From Deltaproteobacteria bacterium (GTDB lineage: Bacteria > Myxococcota_A > UBA796 > UBA2385), in assembly GCA_016792625.1 (NCBI GenBank), contig JAEUKK010000090.1, positions 54,963 through 118,962 on the forward strand: a stretch of DNA of 64,000 nt, written 5' to 3'. Positions 55,801-63,812 of this stretch are shown here, in pieces. A program made the position numbers and the translations under genes. The notes below the pieces were generated by a model. It had not been told where the DNA came from. It searched no databases and was given only the letters and a program-made list of their open reading frames with translations. Positions within the stretch are counted from its first letter, which is position 1; each line of letters starts with the position of its first letter.

Positions 55801-56500
55801 CCTCGCCGAGGCCAAGGCCACCCTCGACGCCGCACGCGGTCGCCTCGGGGGTGCCGCCCAGGTCGTCGATCTGGCCACCTTGGAGCAGCTGCTCGGCCGC
55901 GTGGCCCGCCAAGCGGGCGCCCTCGACGCGGCGCGCGAGCACGCCCTCGCCGCGATGCAGAGCTTCGCCAAAGCCGGGCACCGCTGGGGCATGGCCTCGG
56001 CCCAGAACGAGCTCGGCGAGATCGCCCGCCTGGGCGGTGATCTGACCGAGGCCGAGCGGGCCTACACCGAGGCGCTGCGCCGCCTGCGTGAGCTGGGCGG
56101 CGATGAGGGCCGCGTGGTGCGGATCAACCTCGCCATCGTGCTGCAGCTGCACCGGCGCTACCGCGAGGCCCGCCCACTGCTGGTCGACGCGCTCTCGGGC
56201 ACCGCCGCCTCGGGCCTGCGCAGCGTACACGCCGTGGTGCACTTGCTTTTGCTCTGCTGCGCCGCCGCCGACGGGGCCTGGGGCGAGTGGGATGAGCGCC
56301 TCGCCGTCGCCCAGAGCATGCTCAGCGAGACCGAGTTCGTCGATCTGGACGTGGCGCAGGCCCTCGAGCGGGCCGCGCTGCTGGCCGGTGAGCAGGGCCA
56401 AGGCGCCCGGGCCCGCGCCGCCTGGCGGGCCGCCGCCGCCCAGTGGGCTGCGTTGGGCCGGGCCCCGGACGCCGAGCGCTGCGCGGCCGCGGCGGATTAG
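52859..56500 (+). CDS. Ser/Thr kinase-AAA-TPR regulator
   Basis: A 1213-residue protein. N-terminal Hanks kinase: LLQPIGRGAMGAVWRGH, VAVKLVVG, HRDIKPGNVL, LSDFGLARL and GTPAYMAPEQLRG. A Pro-rich linker leads to an AAA/STAND domain with Walker A LRGPEGCGKGRL (about residue 442) and Walker B LLWLDEPT (about 575), both plausible for ATP binding. The C-terminal 500 residues are TPR helices. It has the same build as the protein at 9751-13236, which lost those ATP-binding residues. It is probably a cytosolic signalling hub. Its target cannot be read from the sequence. Confidence 0.88.
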   Translation: MDAPLPPAGPPPEAADPTPAVPQGGLPLGPWRLLQPIGRGAMGAVWRGHRLHHQRPVAVKLVVGQGSQEPWARASFLNEVRAAASLNHPGVVSVLDHGVVDEQAQAASGGLWPAGSPYLVMEFVDGRPLHDLVGRLPWPQLKDVLEQLLSALAHSHARRVVHRDIKPGNVLVRATPDGLRVKLSDFGLARLAAEDAAAERTIAGTPAYMAPEQLRGALRDQDTWTDLYSVGCLAWALSAGAPPFGRRRSLDEFRADHGHRTPPPLVPMMQVPASFEAWLRRLLSKRPADRYTTAADALDALRHLPDEGPTLSGPVPPVRGEDDLLGVDLVSLPPRPPGLGDADTGGANRGLDDSTFDLPADGEGPPPPPEEDRRPVLPRTRAPFPDRWLSPAEQQRGPSSAEALRLFGLRRAPLFGRHQLRGLLVERWRTVVEAKRPRVVLLRGPEGCGKGRLTAELGERAHEQAGYWTLRVRPAAHGQGGLATALAERAGCLGLPLEEAAERLRRLGLAESADSARALAYLVCPPAEEPTGALPAVAFARPDEARALLLHALLQLDPAAPLRGDEAPSPRPGLLWLDEPTAEPALVELALGLLDPQLPPTPILCVITVQDAVLDGADEGSALARLLATPGVEVHEVGPLAMPEHERLVRSLIGEDDELVREISQRTAGNPLFAVQLVTDWISRGLLSEGAEGWQLVRGLPMDLPDSLHAVWLPRVEQIIDAASVDRPREREALGRALELAATLGEAVDAKVWAAACARARTRADGALVQALIGHRLAELTPGGWRFTQPLLRESLQRRAREGGRWAAHHRTCATALELQGRGVHTERVAAHLLAAGDDRDALPYLLRAAEERLARGELADTDRTLERRALAMDRAKVPADDELRGLDTGLRLQVLRRQGRIEEAVHRAELALERAATAGWVQAQAQALLEAAVAYQLLGRPARAWRRLRQLEELPPFRGEEPLRARAQVEQGRLLLEAGRLAEAKATLDAARGRLGGAAQVVDLATLEQLLGRVARQAGALDAAREHALAAMQSFAKAGHRWGMASAQNELGEIARLGGDLTEAERAYTEALRRLRELGGDEGRVVRINLAIVLQLHRRYREARPLLVDALSGTAASGLRSVHAVVHLLLLCCAAADGAWGEWDERLAVAQSMLSETEFVDLDVAQALERAALLAGEQGQGARARAAWRAAAAQWAALGRAPDAERCAAAAD

Positions 56501-56544
56501 GCGCGCGGCCCGCGTCGGCCCCGCCCGACCAGCCGGAGCCGTCC

Positions 56545-57486
56545 GTGGACCTGAGCCCCGCATCCCCGCACCCCGCCCTGCTCGGCGCCGTCGTCGTGGC
56601 GCTGGCCCTCAACGTCGGCGGCACCCTGGCCACGCTGGTCCTGCCTGGCCTGCGGGGCCCCGACAAGAAGGTGAGCCGCCAGGCGATCACCTCGTGGTGG
56701 CCGGTGACCATCCTCTGGTCGCTGCCGGCGCTCTTCGGCGCCCCGGTGGCCCTGGGGGTCAGCGGCCTGGTGAGCCTGCTCGTGCTGCGCGAATGGCAGG
56801 CCCTCACCCCGGCGAACGAACGCCACCGCCTGCTCGACATCATCGCGCTGCTCACCATCCCCGTCGAGCTGGCCCTGGTGGCCCAAGGCCCGGGGCCCGC
56901 GCCCTTCGCGCTGCCCTTCGGGGTGGGTGCGCTGCTCTTGCCGCTGCTCCGCCTGCGGCTGCTGCCCATCCCCGGCTTCGTGTTGGGGGCCAGCCGCGCG
57001 CTGTGGGGCCTGCTCCTCAGCGTTTTGGCCATCGCCCACGTTCCGATGCTCTTCTGGCTGCCCGCCGATGTGGGCCCGGCGGGGCCACAGGGTTTGCTCG
57101 CCTTCTTGCTGCTCTTTGTGCTGATGAACGACGCGATCCAGTGGATGAGCGGCAAGCTGTTCGGGCGCCACCCCATCGCCCCGGTGGTCTCGCCGAAGAA
57201 GACCTGGGAGGGCCTGATCGGCGGCCTGCTGGTCAACGGCCTCATCGGCACGCTGATCGCGCCGAGCATCACGCCCTTCTCGCCGGTGGTGGCCTTTGGG
57301 GTGGCCAGCGGCCTGTCGCTGCTCGGCTTCTTCGGCGACCTGATGGAGAGCGCGATCAAGCGCGACCTGGGCGTCAAAGACAGCGGCGACCTGCTGCCGG
57401 GCCAAGGCGGCGCCCTCGACCGCCACGACAGCCTGCTGACCTGCGCGCCGGCCTTCACCTGGATGGTCTGGGCGCTCTACGGCTGA
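56545..57486 (+). CDS. Phosphatidate cytidylyltransferase-like protein (CdsA family)
   Basis: A 313-residue membrane protein with about eight helices. The family signature is complete near the C-terminus: ESAIKRDLGVKDSGDLLPG followed by GALDRHDSLL. CdsA makes CDP-diacylglycerol from phosphatidate and CTP for phospholipid synthesis. The central VSPKKTWEGLIGGL is also typical. GTG 56545 follows GGAG. The N-terminal part is more divergent than in usual CdsA, so it may be a paralogue for a special lipid; the primary cdsA is not in this window. Confidence 0.88.
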   Translation: MDLSPASPHPALLGAVVVALALNVGGTLATLVLPGLRGPDKKVSRQAITSWWPVTILWSLPALFGAPVALGVSGLVSLLVLREWQALTPANERHRLLDIIALLTIPVELALVAQGPGPAPFALPFGVGALLLPLLRLRLLPIPGFVLGASRALWGLLLSVLAIAHVPMLFWLPADVGPAGPQGLLAFLLLFVLMNDAIQWMSGKLFGRHPIAPVVSPKKTWEGLIGGLLVNGLIGTLIAPSITPFSPVVAFGVASGLSLLGFFGDLMESAIKRDLGVKDSGDLLPGQGGALDRHDSLLTCAPAFTWMVWALYG

Positions 57487-57520
57487 GGGCGGCGCGGCGC
57501 CGCCCCCCGGAGGCCGCCCC

Positions 57521-58537
57521 TCAGCGGACCGTGACCTTGGCCCCAGGCGCGAGGCGCACGCTGGTCGCCCGCCCCTGCCGGGCCCGCGCGATGACCGCCG
57601 AGGGGTTGATCCCCGACTTCATCAAGCTCTTGCGGGTGCGGTGGATGAGCACGTTGAGATCGGTGCGCCCGCGCGAGGTGTTGCCCGGCCAGATGCTGGT
57701 CAACAGCACCTCGTCGGGGATGTACTCGCCGGCCTCGTAGCCGCCGCTCGGGGTCAGCAGCGCGGCCACCAGCCGGGCCCGCAGCTCGGCGAGCTCGACC
57801 ACCATCTTCTCGCCGTCGTCAAAGTGGAGGTGGAGCCGCCCGCCGTTGGGGAGGAACTCGAACAGCACCTCAATCGGATGGGGAGAGCGGGCCCGCATGT
57901 CGGTGGACTCGCCGTCGCGGGCCCGCGCGTCATCGACCCGGACCTCGACCCCCCCGGCGGAGAAGACATCGCCGGGCTCGACCACCTCGACCGCGCCCAC
58001 CTCGAGCTCGTCGCCGTTGAGGGCGACCGCGCCGCCCACCTCGACCGCCATGGCGCCCTGCACGCCATAGAAGCAGAGGGCGCCCTGGGGCCAGCCGCGC
58101 ACCTGCAGGTCATCTTCGGGGCCGCCGCCGATGCTGTAGGGCAGCTGCCGCACGCCATAGACGTTGCCATCGGGGTGCGTGGCGACCCAGGCCGGGGCCA
58201 CCGCGCCGCGCCGCTCGTTGGGCGCGTGCACCATGAACAAGCCGCCGGGCACCTCGACCGCTTGGCCGTGCTTGACCACCGCCTGGCGGTCGACCGCGCG
58301 CCCGTCGACCTTGGTCGGGTTGCGGCCGAGCGCGATGACCTCGAGCCCGTGCAAGGTGGGGGTCAGCAGCGCGTGGTGCTGGCTGGCCCGCTTGTCTTGC
58401 AGCACCACGTCGCAGTCGGCGCGGCGGCCGAGCATGAGGCCGCGGGCGGGCACGCGCAGGCGGGCGCCCGTGTCGCGCACGAGCCAGATGGCGGGGCGCC
58501 CGGCGTCGAGGCCGGGGTTGTTGTCGGGACCGCTCAT
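57521..58537 (-). CDS. FHA-domain protein with C-terminal winged-helix DNA-binding domain
   Basis: A 338-residue cytosolic protein. Residues about 15-100 form an FHA domain (GLMLGRRADCDVVL, then RASQHHALL, and NPTKVDGRAV), which binds phosphothreonine. A second FHA-like or degenerate fold spans about 110-210. The C-terminal 90 residues resemble an OmpR-type winged helix (YIPDEVLLTSIWPGN, DLNVLIHRTRKSLMKSGI, then a strand pair). It would turn Ser/Thr kinase signals into transcription, and three such kinases are in this window. ATG 58537 follows GGAGG. Confidence 0.82.
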   Translation of the reverse strand: MSGPDNNPGLDAGRPAIWLVRDTGARLRVPARGLMLGRRADCDVVLQDKRASQHHALLTPTLHGLEVIALGRNPTKVDGRAVDRQAVVKHGQAVEVPGGLFMVHAPNERRGAVAPAWVATHPDGNVYGVRQLPYSIGGGPEDDLQVRGWPQGALCFYGVQGAMAVEVGGAVALNGDELEVGAVEVVEPGDVFSAGGVEVRVDDARARDGESTDMRARSPHPIEVLFEFLPNGGRLHLHFDDGEKMVVELAELRARLVAALLTPSGGYEAGEYIPDEVLLTSIWPGNTSRGRTDLNVLIHRTRKSLMKSGINPSAVIARARQGRATSVRLAPGAKVTVR

Positions 58538-58921
58538 CGGCACCTCCGGGAGGGGCAGCTTGGCACGGGCGGGCCCGCCGCGCACCCGAGCCCCGCCGGC
58601 GATGACGAAGCCGACGCCGACCACGCCGACCTCGCCGTCCGGGGCCTGCGCAGCGCGCTGCGCGCTGCGGCGCGCCACGACGGCCAGCCCCGAACCCCGG
58701 CACAGCGCCCCCACTGCGGTCAAATCATGTCTCGGATCAGGGGGCTGCGCCTGGGCCGCCGCCCGGCCGCCGGATACCGCCGCAGCTCCACCCGGGGGTA
58801 ACCTTGGATTGGGTGTCGACAGGCGGGCCTTTTCCGCCAGCCGAAGCGCCCGCGCGCCGGGCGCGGCGGGCCGACGCCCTGCGCCCGACCATCCCCCCTA
58901 CTTGTTCAGACCAGGCCGCCG
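58538..58921. other. Divergent region between FHA and CBS genes
   Basis: A 384-base region with no supported gene. An in-frame extension of the FHA gene exists, but a clean GGAGG-ATG marks the start inside it. A cluster of GCGC palindromes at about 58640-58680 is the only structure seen. The promoters of both genes must lie here. Confidence 0.4.
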
Positions 58922-59830
58922 ATGTCCGCGCACGTGCCCTTCCCGCCCGCCCGGCTGATGTTGCGGGCCCCCGCCGCGCCCCTCGACCAGCTGCTCGGCC
59001 AGCTCTGCGACCAGGTCCACACGGCGCCGGGCCTGCCCGAGGGTCTGTCGCCCGATGAGCTGCGGGCCCTGCTGCCCGAGCGCGTCGAGGCCGCCGACAC
59101 CATCGCGCAGCACGGCATCTTCGTCAGCCTGCGCTTGCATAACGTCGCGGGCATCCGCCTCGCCTTCGCCACCCTGGCGCAGCCGGTGCCGCACCCCGCC
59201 TTGGCCGAAGGCCTGCGCTGGGTGGCCCTGGTGGTGAGCCCCCGCGAGCGGCCGGTGCAAGAGCTGCGGGTGCTCGAGCAGCTCCGCCAGCTCGGGGCCG
59301 ACCCCGCCTGGCGCCGGTGGATTGACGAGGCCGAAGACGCGGTGGGCCTCGCTGCTTGGCTCGACGCCCGCCTGCGCGAAGAGGACGGCACGCTGACCGC
59401 CCGCGACTTGATGCGCCCCTCAATGGGCCGCACCGGGCCCGACACGCCGATACCCGCGCTGGTCAAGAAGATGGCCGCGCACGGCCTCGAAGCGGTGGGG
59501 GTGACCGACGACCAGCGGCGGGTCATCGGCCAGATCACCGCCCAAGACCTGTTCACCTTCGGCATGCCCGACTTCTTCCAGCAGCTGAAGTCCGTGTCGT
59601 TCATCCCCGACTTCGACCCCTTCGAGGCCTACTTCGCCCGCGAGGGCACCCTGGTCGCCCGCGACGTGATGGGCACGCACTTCTGCACCTTGCCGCCCGA
59701 GGCCACCCTGCTCGAGGTCGTCTTCGCGCTGACCGTGCAGGGCCACCCCAAGGTCTACGTGGTCGAGAATGACGCGCTGATCGGCGTCATTGACCGCATT
59801 CGCGTGCTTGACCGCATCCTCAGCCCCTGA
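58922..59830 (+). CDS. EIIA-like domain fused to a CBS pair
   Basis: A 302-residue cytosolic protein. Residues 1-150 resemble the PTS EIIA-Ntr/mannitol fold (IAQHGIFVSLRLHNV, IRLAFATLAQPVPHP, and LRWVALVVSPRE). The usual active-site His context is only partly kept. Residues about 155-300 hold two CBS motifs (ARDLMRPSMG, LEAVGVTDDQRRVIGQI and ARDVMGTHFCTLPP, YVVENDALIGVIDRI), which bind adenosyl ligands. It lies 84 bases before a membrane transporter gene on the same strand. Control of that transporter by nucleotide state is inferred. Confidence 0.75.
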   Translation: MSAHVPFPPARLMLRAPAAPLDQLLGQLCDQVHTAPGLPEGLSPDELRALLPERVEAADTIAQHGIFVSLRLHNVAGIRLAFATLAQPVPHPALAEGLRWVALVVSPRERPVQELRVLEQLRQLGADPAWRRWIDEAEDAVGLAAWLDARLREEDGTLTARDLMRPSMGRTGPDTPIPALVKKMAAHGLEAVGVTDDQRRVIGQITAQDLFTFGMPDFFQQLKSVSFIPDFDPFEAYFAREGTLVARDVMGTHFCTLPPEATLLEVVFALTVQGHPKVYVVENDALIGVIDRIRVLDRILSP

Positions 59831-59914
59831 GCCCGCCGGTCGACCGCCGCCCTACCCTCTCGCCCGCGCCGCGCGCCCCCCACCGACGGGCCCGCCGCGC
59901 GCCATCGAGCCCAG

Positions 59915-61225
59915 ATGATCGCCGCAATCACCATCTTCGTCATCACCTACCTGGTGATCGCCACCGAAAAGGTCGACAAGACCGCCGCCGCCCTGCTCGG
60001 GGCCGCGGTCGCGGTCTCGACCGGGGTCGTGCCCTACGAGGTCGCGCTGCACGCGGTCGACCTCAACGTGGTGCTGCTGTTGGTGGGCATGATGCTCGCC
60101 GTCAACGTGCTGGCCAGCACCGGGGTTTTTGAGTGGGCGGCCATCTCGGTGGCCAAGCGGGCCGGCGGCGACGGCCGCAAGATCTTGCTGCTGCTGCTCG
60201 CGCTCACCGCGTTCCTCAGCGCCTTTCTCGACAACGTGACCACGGTCATCCTCGTCGCGCCGATCACCATCCTGCTCTGCGAGCTGCTGGTGCTGCCGGT
60301 CGTGCCCTTCTTGGTGCTCGAGGCCCTGGCGAGCAACATCGGCGGCACCTCGACCCTGGTCGGCGACCCGCCCAACGTGCTCATCGCCAGCAAGACCGGC
60401 ATGGGCTTCAATACCTTCCTGATCAACCTGGGCCCGCCGGTGTTGGTCATGGCGGCGGTCGGCTTGGTCGCGGTCCACTTCGTGCTCGGGCCCCGCTACG
60501 AGGTCAGCCCCGCCCTGCGCCAGCGGGTGGCCAGCGCCCAGCCCACCCGGGCGATCCTGCACCCGCAGCGCCTGCGCCGCGCCCTGGTCGTGTTCGCCTT
60601 GATCATGGTCGGCTTCTTCGCCAGCCACGCGCTGGGCCTCGAGCCGGGGGTCATCGCGATCGCCGGCGGCCTCATCATGGCGGTGGCCACCGGGGTCGAC
60701 CTGCACCAGGCGCTCGAGAAAGTCGAGTGGAACTCGGTGCTCTTCTTCATCGGCCTGTTCATGATGATCGGCGCACTCGAGCACCACGAGGTCTTCACCC
60801 AGCTCGGCCTGCAGATGATCGAATGGACCGGCGGCAACTTCGTGGCCACCGCCCTGCTCGTGCTCTGGTTCTCAGCGGTGGCCTCGGCGGTGGTCGACAA
60901 CATCCCGCTGGTCATCGCCATGCTGCCGCTGCTGCAGGCGATGGTGCCCGTCTTTGGCGCCCAGATGGGGCTCGCCGACGACCCGGCCGCGCTCGAGCTG
61001 CAGGTGCGCCAGCCCCTGTACTGGAGCTTGGCGCTCGGCGCCTGCCTCGGCGGCAACGGCTCGCTGGTCGGCGCCTCGGCCAACGTGGTCATCGCGCAGA
61101 TCGGCGCGCGCAACAAGCACCCGATCAGCTTCTTGGCGTTTACGAAGTACGGGCTGCCGACGATGCTCGGCACCCTGGTGGTGGCCACGGGGTGGGTGTA
61201 CCTGCGGTACTTGCACCAGTGGTGA
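59915..61225 (+). CDS. ArsB/NhaD-family (SLC13-like) ion transporter
   Basis: A 436-residue inner-membrane protein with about eleven helices of the ion-transporter superfamily. It has the paired re-entrant motifs: ALASNIGGTSTLVGDPPNVL in the first half and LGACLGGNGSLVGASANVVI in the second. Both helix-hairpin regions (DNVTTVIL, VDNIPLVIAML) are intact. Members move Na+/H+, arsenite or dicarboxylates. The substrate cannot be set from sequence, though NhaD-like Na+/H+ antiport fits. It is probably co-transcribed with the CBS protein. Confidence 0.9.
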   Translation: MIAAITIFVITYLVIATEKVDKTAAALLGAAVAVSTGVVPYEVALHAVDLNVVLLLVGMMLAVNVLASTGVFEWAAISVAKRAGGDGRKILLLLLALTAFLSAFLDNVTTVILVAPITILLCELLVLPVVPFLVLEALASNIGGTSTLVGDPPNVLIASKTGMGFNTFLINLGPPVLVMAAVGLVAVHFVLGPRYEVSPALRQRVASAQPTRAILHPQRLRRALVVFALIMVGFFASHALGLEPGVIAIAGGLIMAVATGVDLHQALEKVEWNSVLFFIGLFMMIGALEHHEVFTQLGLQMIEWTGGNFVATALLVLWFSAVASAVVDNIPLVIAMLPLLQAMVPVFGAQMGLADDPAALELQVRQPLYWSLALGACLGGNGSLVGASANVVIAQIGARNKHPISFLAFTKYGLPTMLGTLVVATGWVYLRYLHQW

Positions 61226-61256
61226 TGGGCCGGCTGCACGCCGTCCTCGACGATAG

Positions 61257-63122
61257 CTACTCGCGCTCGATCCAGACCCGCTGCACCAGCGGGGCCCAGG
61301 CCTCGAGCAGCGCCCGCTGCTCGGCGTTGGGCGCGAGCGCGGGGCCCTGCAGCACGAGCTGCGGGGCCAGCTCAGGCGGCGCCTGCAGCAGCGAGACGCC
61401 GCGGCGCCGGCCGGCGGCCTCGGCCTCGATCTGCACCACCGCCGCCGCCCGCCCCGCCGTGTAGGTGATCTGGGCGACGCCCGCCGCGTCGGTGCGGCCC
61501 ACCTTGGGCAGCTGGCCGTCACCCTGCACGAGGCGCAGGCTGAGCGCGGCATCAGCCACCGGGTAGCCAAACTCGTCGAGGGCGAGGATGGTCAGCAGGC
61601 TGCTGCTCACGCCGTCATTGGGCAGGCGCCCGCGGGTGGGCAGCAGCACGAGGTCGCGCACGGGGTTGCCCGCGGCGGGCGCCCGCAGGCTGGCGACCAC
61701 CTCGACCGGGCCGCGGCCGGTGGTCGAAAATGGCGCGGTGTACGTGCCGTCGCCGTTGTCTTTGACCGGCCCGGCCAGCTTGGCGCCGGCCAGCTTGAAG
61801 TCGAGCGCCCGGCCGCTGAGGCCCGCGCCATCAGGCCCGGTGACCCGCGCGGTGAGGGTGAAGCCGGCGGCGTCTTTGGGCAGCCGGGCCGGCTCGGTGC
61901 TGAGCTGCAGGCCCGACGCCCGCACCGGCATGAGCTGGGTCTGCACCGCGGCGACCCGCTGCTCTTCGCCGACCACCCGCGCCTCGAGGCGGGCCGGGGT
62001 GGGCGCGCCCACCGCCGCTGGGGTCCAGGTCGAGAGGTAGACCCCGCCGCCCTCGTGCACCGGCGCGCTCAGGCTGCCCAAAGACGCGCTCAGCTGCAGG
62101 GCCGCCGACGGGTCGGGCGCGCCCGCCGGCGTCACGACGAAGGCCCGCACGGGCACGCCCACCCGGGGGTCGCCGGGCAGCCCGCCCTGCACGGGCAGCA
62201 GCTGCACCCGCGGCGAGGTGTTGGGCGGCAGCGGCAGCTCGAGCTCGCCGGCCTTGGCGCAGTCGAGCGCGCGCTGGGTGACCGAGGCGAGGCCCGGCGG
62301 CACGGTGACCTCGACCTTGGCCTTGCCCTTGGGATCAGCGGTCACTGGGCCATACTCGCGGTCGCCGGCCCGCACCAGCACCTTGCAGCCCGGGCCCGAG
62401 CGTGTGTCGAGCAGCACCTTGGCGGTGACCGGCACGGCCAGCTGGCCATAGGTGCGGCCCGGGCTGCGCCGGTCGACCACGCCGATGAGGGCGGTGTGGG
62501 GCTGGCCTTTGGCCGGCGGCAGGTAGAGCGCGAGGTAGCGCCCATCGCCCATCGGCGTGATGTTCTTGACCTCGCCCGAGTTGCTGGCGAAGGCGAGATC
62601 GGCCCCCTCGCGGCTGGCCACGGCCCCGCCCTTGAGCCGCAGGCTGATGTTCGCCTGGGGGTCACGCCCGAGCACCAGCGCGGCCGGATCGACGCCCAGC
62701 TCGACCTGCTGGTCGAGGGGCGGGGTGATCGGCATGCTCCAGATCCGGTCGATCTTGGACTTGTCGGGCAGCTTGCCCTTGAGCCGCAGCTCGACCGGGG
62801 TCTCGGCCTGGACCGCCGGCGGGGTGTAGCGGAAGCGGTAGACCCCCGGCTGGGGCTCGCTGAGCGCCTCGACCTCTCCGGTGGTCGCCTTCACCTCGCC
62901 CACAAGGCCGGTCATCGGGCTGCCGTCGGCCGCGAGCAGCAGCACGTGCAGGTCCAGCGGGCTGAGCCCATCGCCGAGCAGCTCGCCCACCGGCAGCAGC
63001 TCGATCACCGGGGCGGAGAAGCCGACGCCGATGTCTTGGGCCGCGGCGGGGCGGGCGACGCCCATCCAGAGGAGCGCGGCGAGGGCGGGCCCGAGGCGGC
63101 GGGCCGGAGAGGCGGTGGACAT
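61257..63122 (-). CDS. Exported protein with invasin/Ig-like beta-sandwich domains
   Basis: A 621-residue exported protein with signal peptide (VARPAAAQD, cleavage about 28). The mature chain is a series of about five to six immunoglobulin-like modules marked by repeated phrases: EPQPGVYRFRYTPP, PMGDGRYLALYLPP, HEGGGVYLSTWTP and VKDNGDGTYTAPFSTTG. There is no visible anchor or barrel, so it is probably periplasmic or loosely held on the surface. No partner was recognised. ATG 63122 follows GGAG. It converges with the transporter gene. Confidence 0.75.
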   Translation of the reverse strand: MSTASPARRLGPALAALLWMGVARPAAAQDIGVGFSAPVIELLPVGELLGDGLSPLDLHVLLLAADGSPMTGLVGEVKATTGEVEALSEPQPGVYRFRYTPPAVQAETPVELRLKGKLPDKSKIDRIWSMPITPPLDQQVELGVDPAALVLGRDPQANISLRLKGGAVASREGADLAFASNSGEVKNITPMGDGRYLALYLPPAKGQPHTALIGVVDRRSPGRTYGQLAVPVTAKVLLDTRSGPGCKVLVRAGDREYGPVTADPKGKAKVEVTVPPGLASVTQRALDCAKAGELELPLPPNTSPRVQLLPVQGGLPGDPRVGVPVRAFVVTPAGAPDPSAALQLSASLGSLSAPVHEGGGVYLSTWTPAAVGAPTPARLEARVVGEEQRVAAVQTQLMPVRASGLQLSTEPARLPKDAAGFTLTARVTGPDGAGLSGRALDFKLAGAKLAGPVKDNGDGTYTAPFSTTGRGPVEVVASLRAPAAGNPVRDLVLLPTRGRLPNDGVSSSLLTILALDEFGYPVADAALSLRLVQGDGQLPKVGRTDAAGVAQITYTAGRAAAVVQIEAEAAGRRRGVSLLQAPPELAPQLVLQGPALAPNAEQRALLEAWAPLVQRVWIERE

Positions 63123-63366
63123 GCGGGCTCCGGGGGCGGGCGCCCCGCATATCTGGCGGAGGCGCGCGGGCGCGCGCGGCGCTGACCGCGACCCCCGCGC
63201 CGTAGATCGGCCGGCCGCTCCGCCACGTGCCGCCGCCATATCGACGACACCAACGCACAGCAGGCCACTCTCACGCAGCCTGCATCCTTGGCACGCGCCT
63301 TGCTTCACCCCGCTCGTCCGCACGGACAGCCCCCGCACCGCCGCGCAGCCGGCCCCGAGGTCCCCC

Positions 63367-63753
63367 ATGAGCCGCTCCTTCGCCGCCCTCTCCGTCCTCG
63401 CCTTCGCCCTCGCCGCCTGCGGCGACAAGGACAGCGCCGACAGCGGCGAGCCCCTCGCTTGCACGCAGATCGCCGTGACCAGCGTCAACCTCACGGTGCT
63501 CGACGCGGCCGGCGCCCCGCTGGCCGCGGCCCCGGACGGCTTCTTCGCCCACTTCTCGATCGACGGCGGCGCCGCCCAGCCCTGCGAGGCCTGGTCGACC
63601 GCCGAGTCCTTCGCCTGTGGCATCGAGCAGGAGGGCAGCTTCCTCGTCCAGATCGGCGTCGATGATGTTGTTCACGACGAGGCCGAGGTGGTGGTCGAAT
63701 CGGACGAGTGCCACGTCATCGGTGAAGCCCTCGAGCTGCAGCTCGACGGCTGA
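63367..63753 (+). CDS. Small lipoprotein, function unknown
   Basis: A 128-residue lipoprotein with lipobox ALAACGD (Cys18) and an acidic linker (DKDSADSGEP). The mature part is one small beta-rich domain with four cysteines (LACTQI, PCEAW, FACGI, DECHV) that could form two disulfides. The phrase NLTVLDAAGAPLAAA suggests a carboxypeptidase-regulatory-like fold. It is divergent from the Ig-like protein gene. Structured element copy 3 begins 60 bases after its stop. Confidence 0.75.
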   Translation: MSRSFAALSVLAFALAACGDKDSADSGEPLACTQIAVTSVNLTVLDAAGAPLAAAPDGFFAHFSIDGGAAQPCEAWSTAESFACGIEQEGSFLVQIGVDDVVHDEAEVVVESDECHVIGEALELQLDG

Positions 63754-63812
63754 CACCGACCGACACGGATTCGGCTCGGATGCGCACGAGGCGAGGTGAC
63801 GCACCCGAACAC

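Noticed and set aside
52742..56563. A 1200-codon open frame antisense to the kinase-AAA-TPR gene
   Set aside because: Shadow of the real gene. It has no domain motif and is rich in Gly/Ala/Gln, as expected from the complementary frame.
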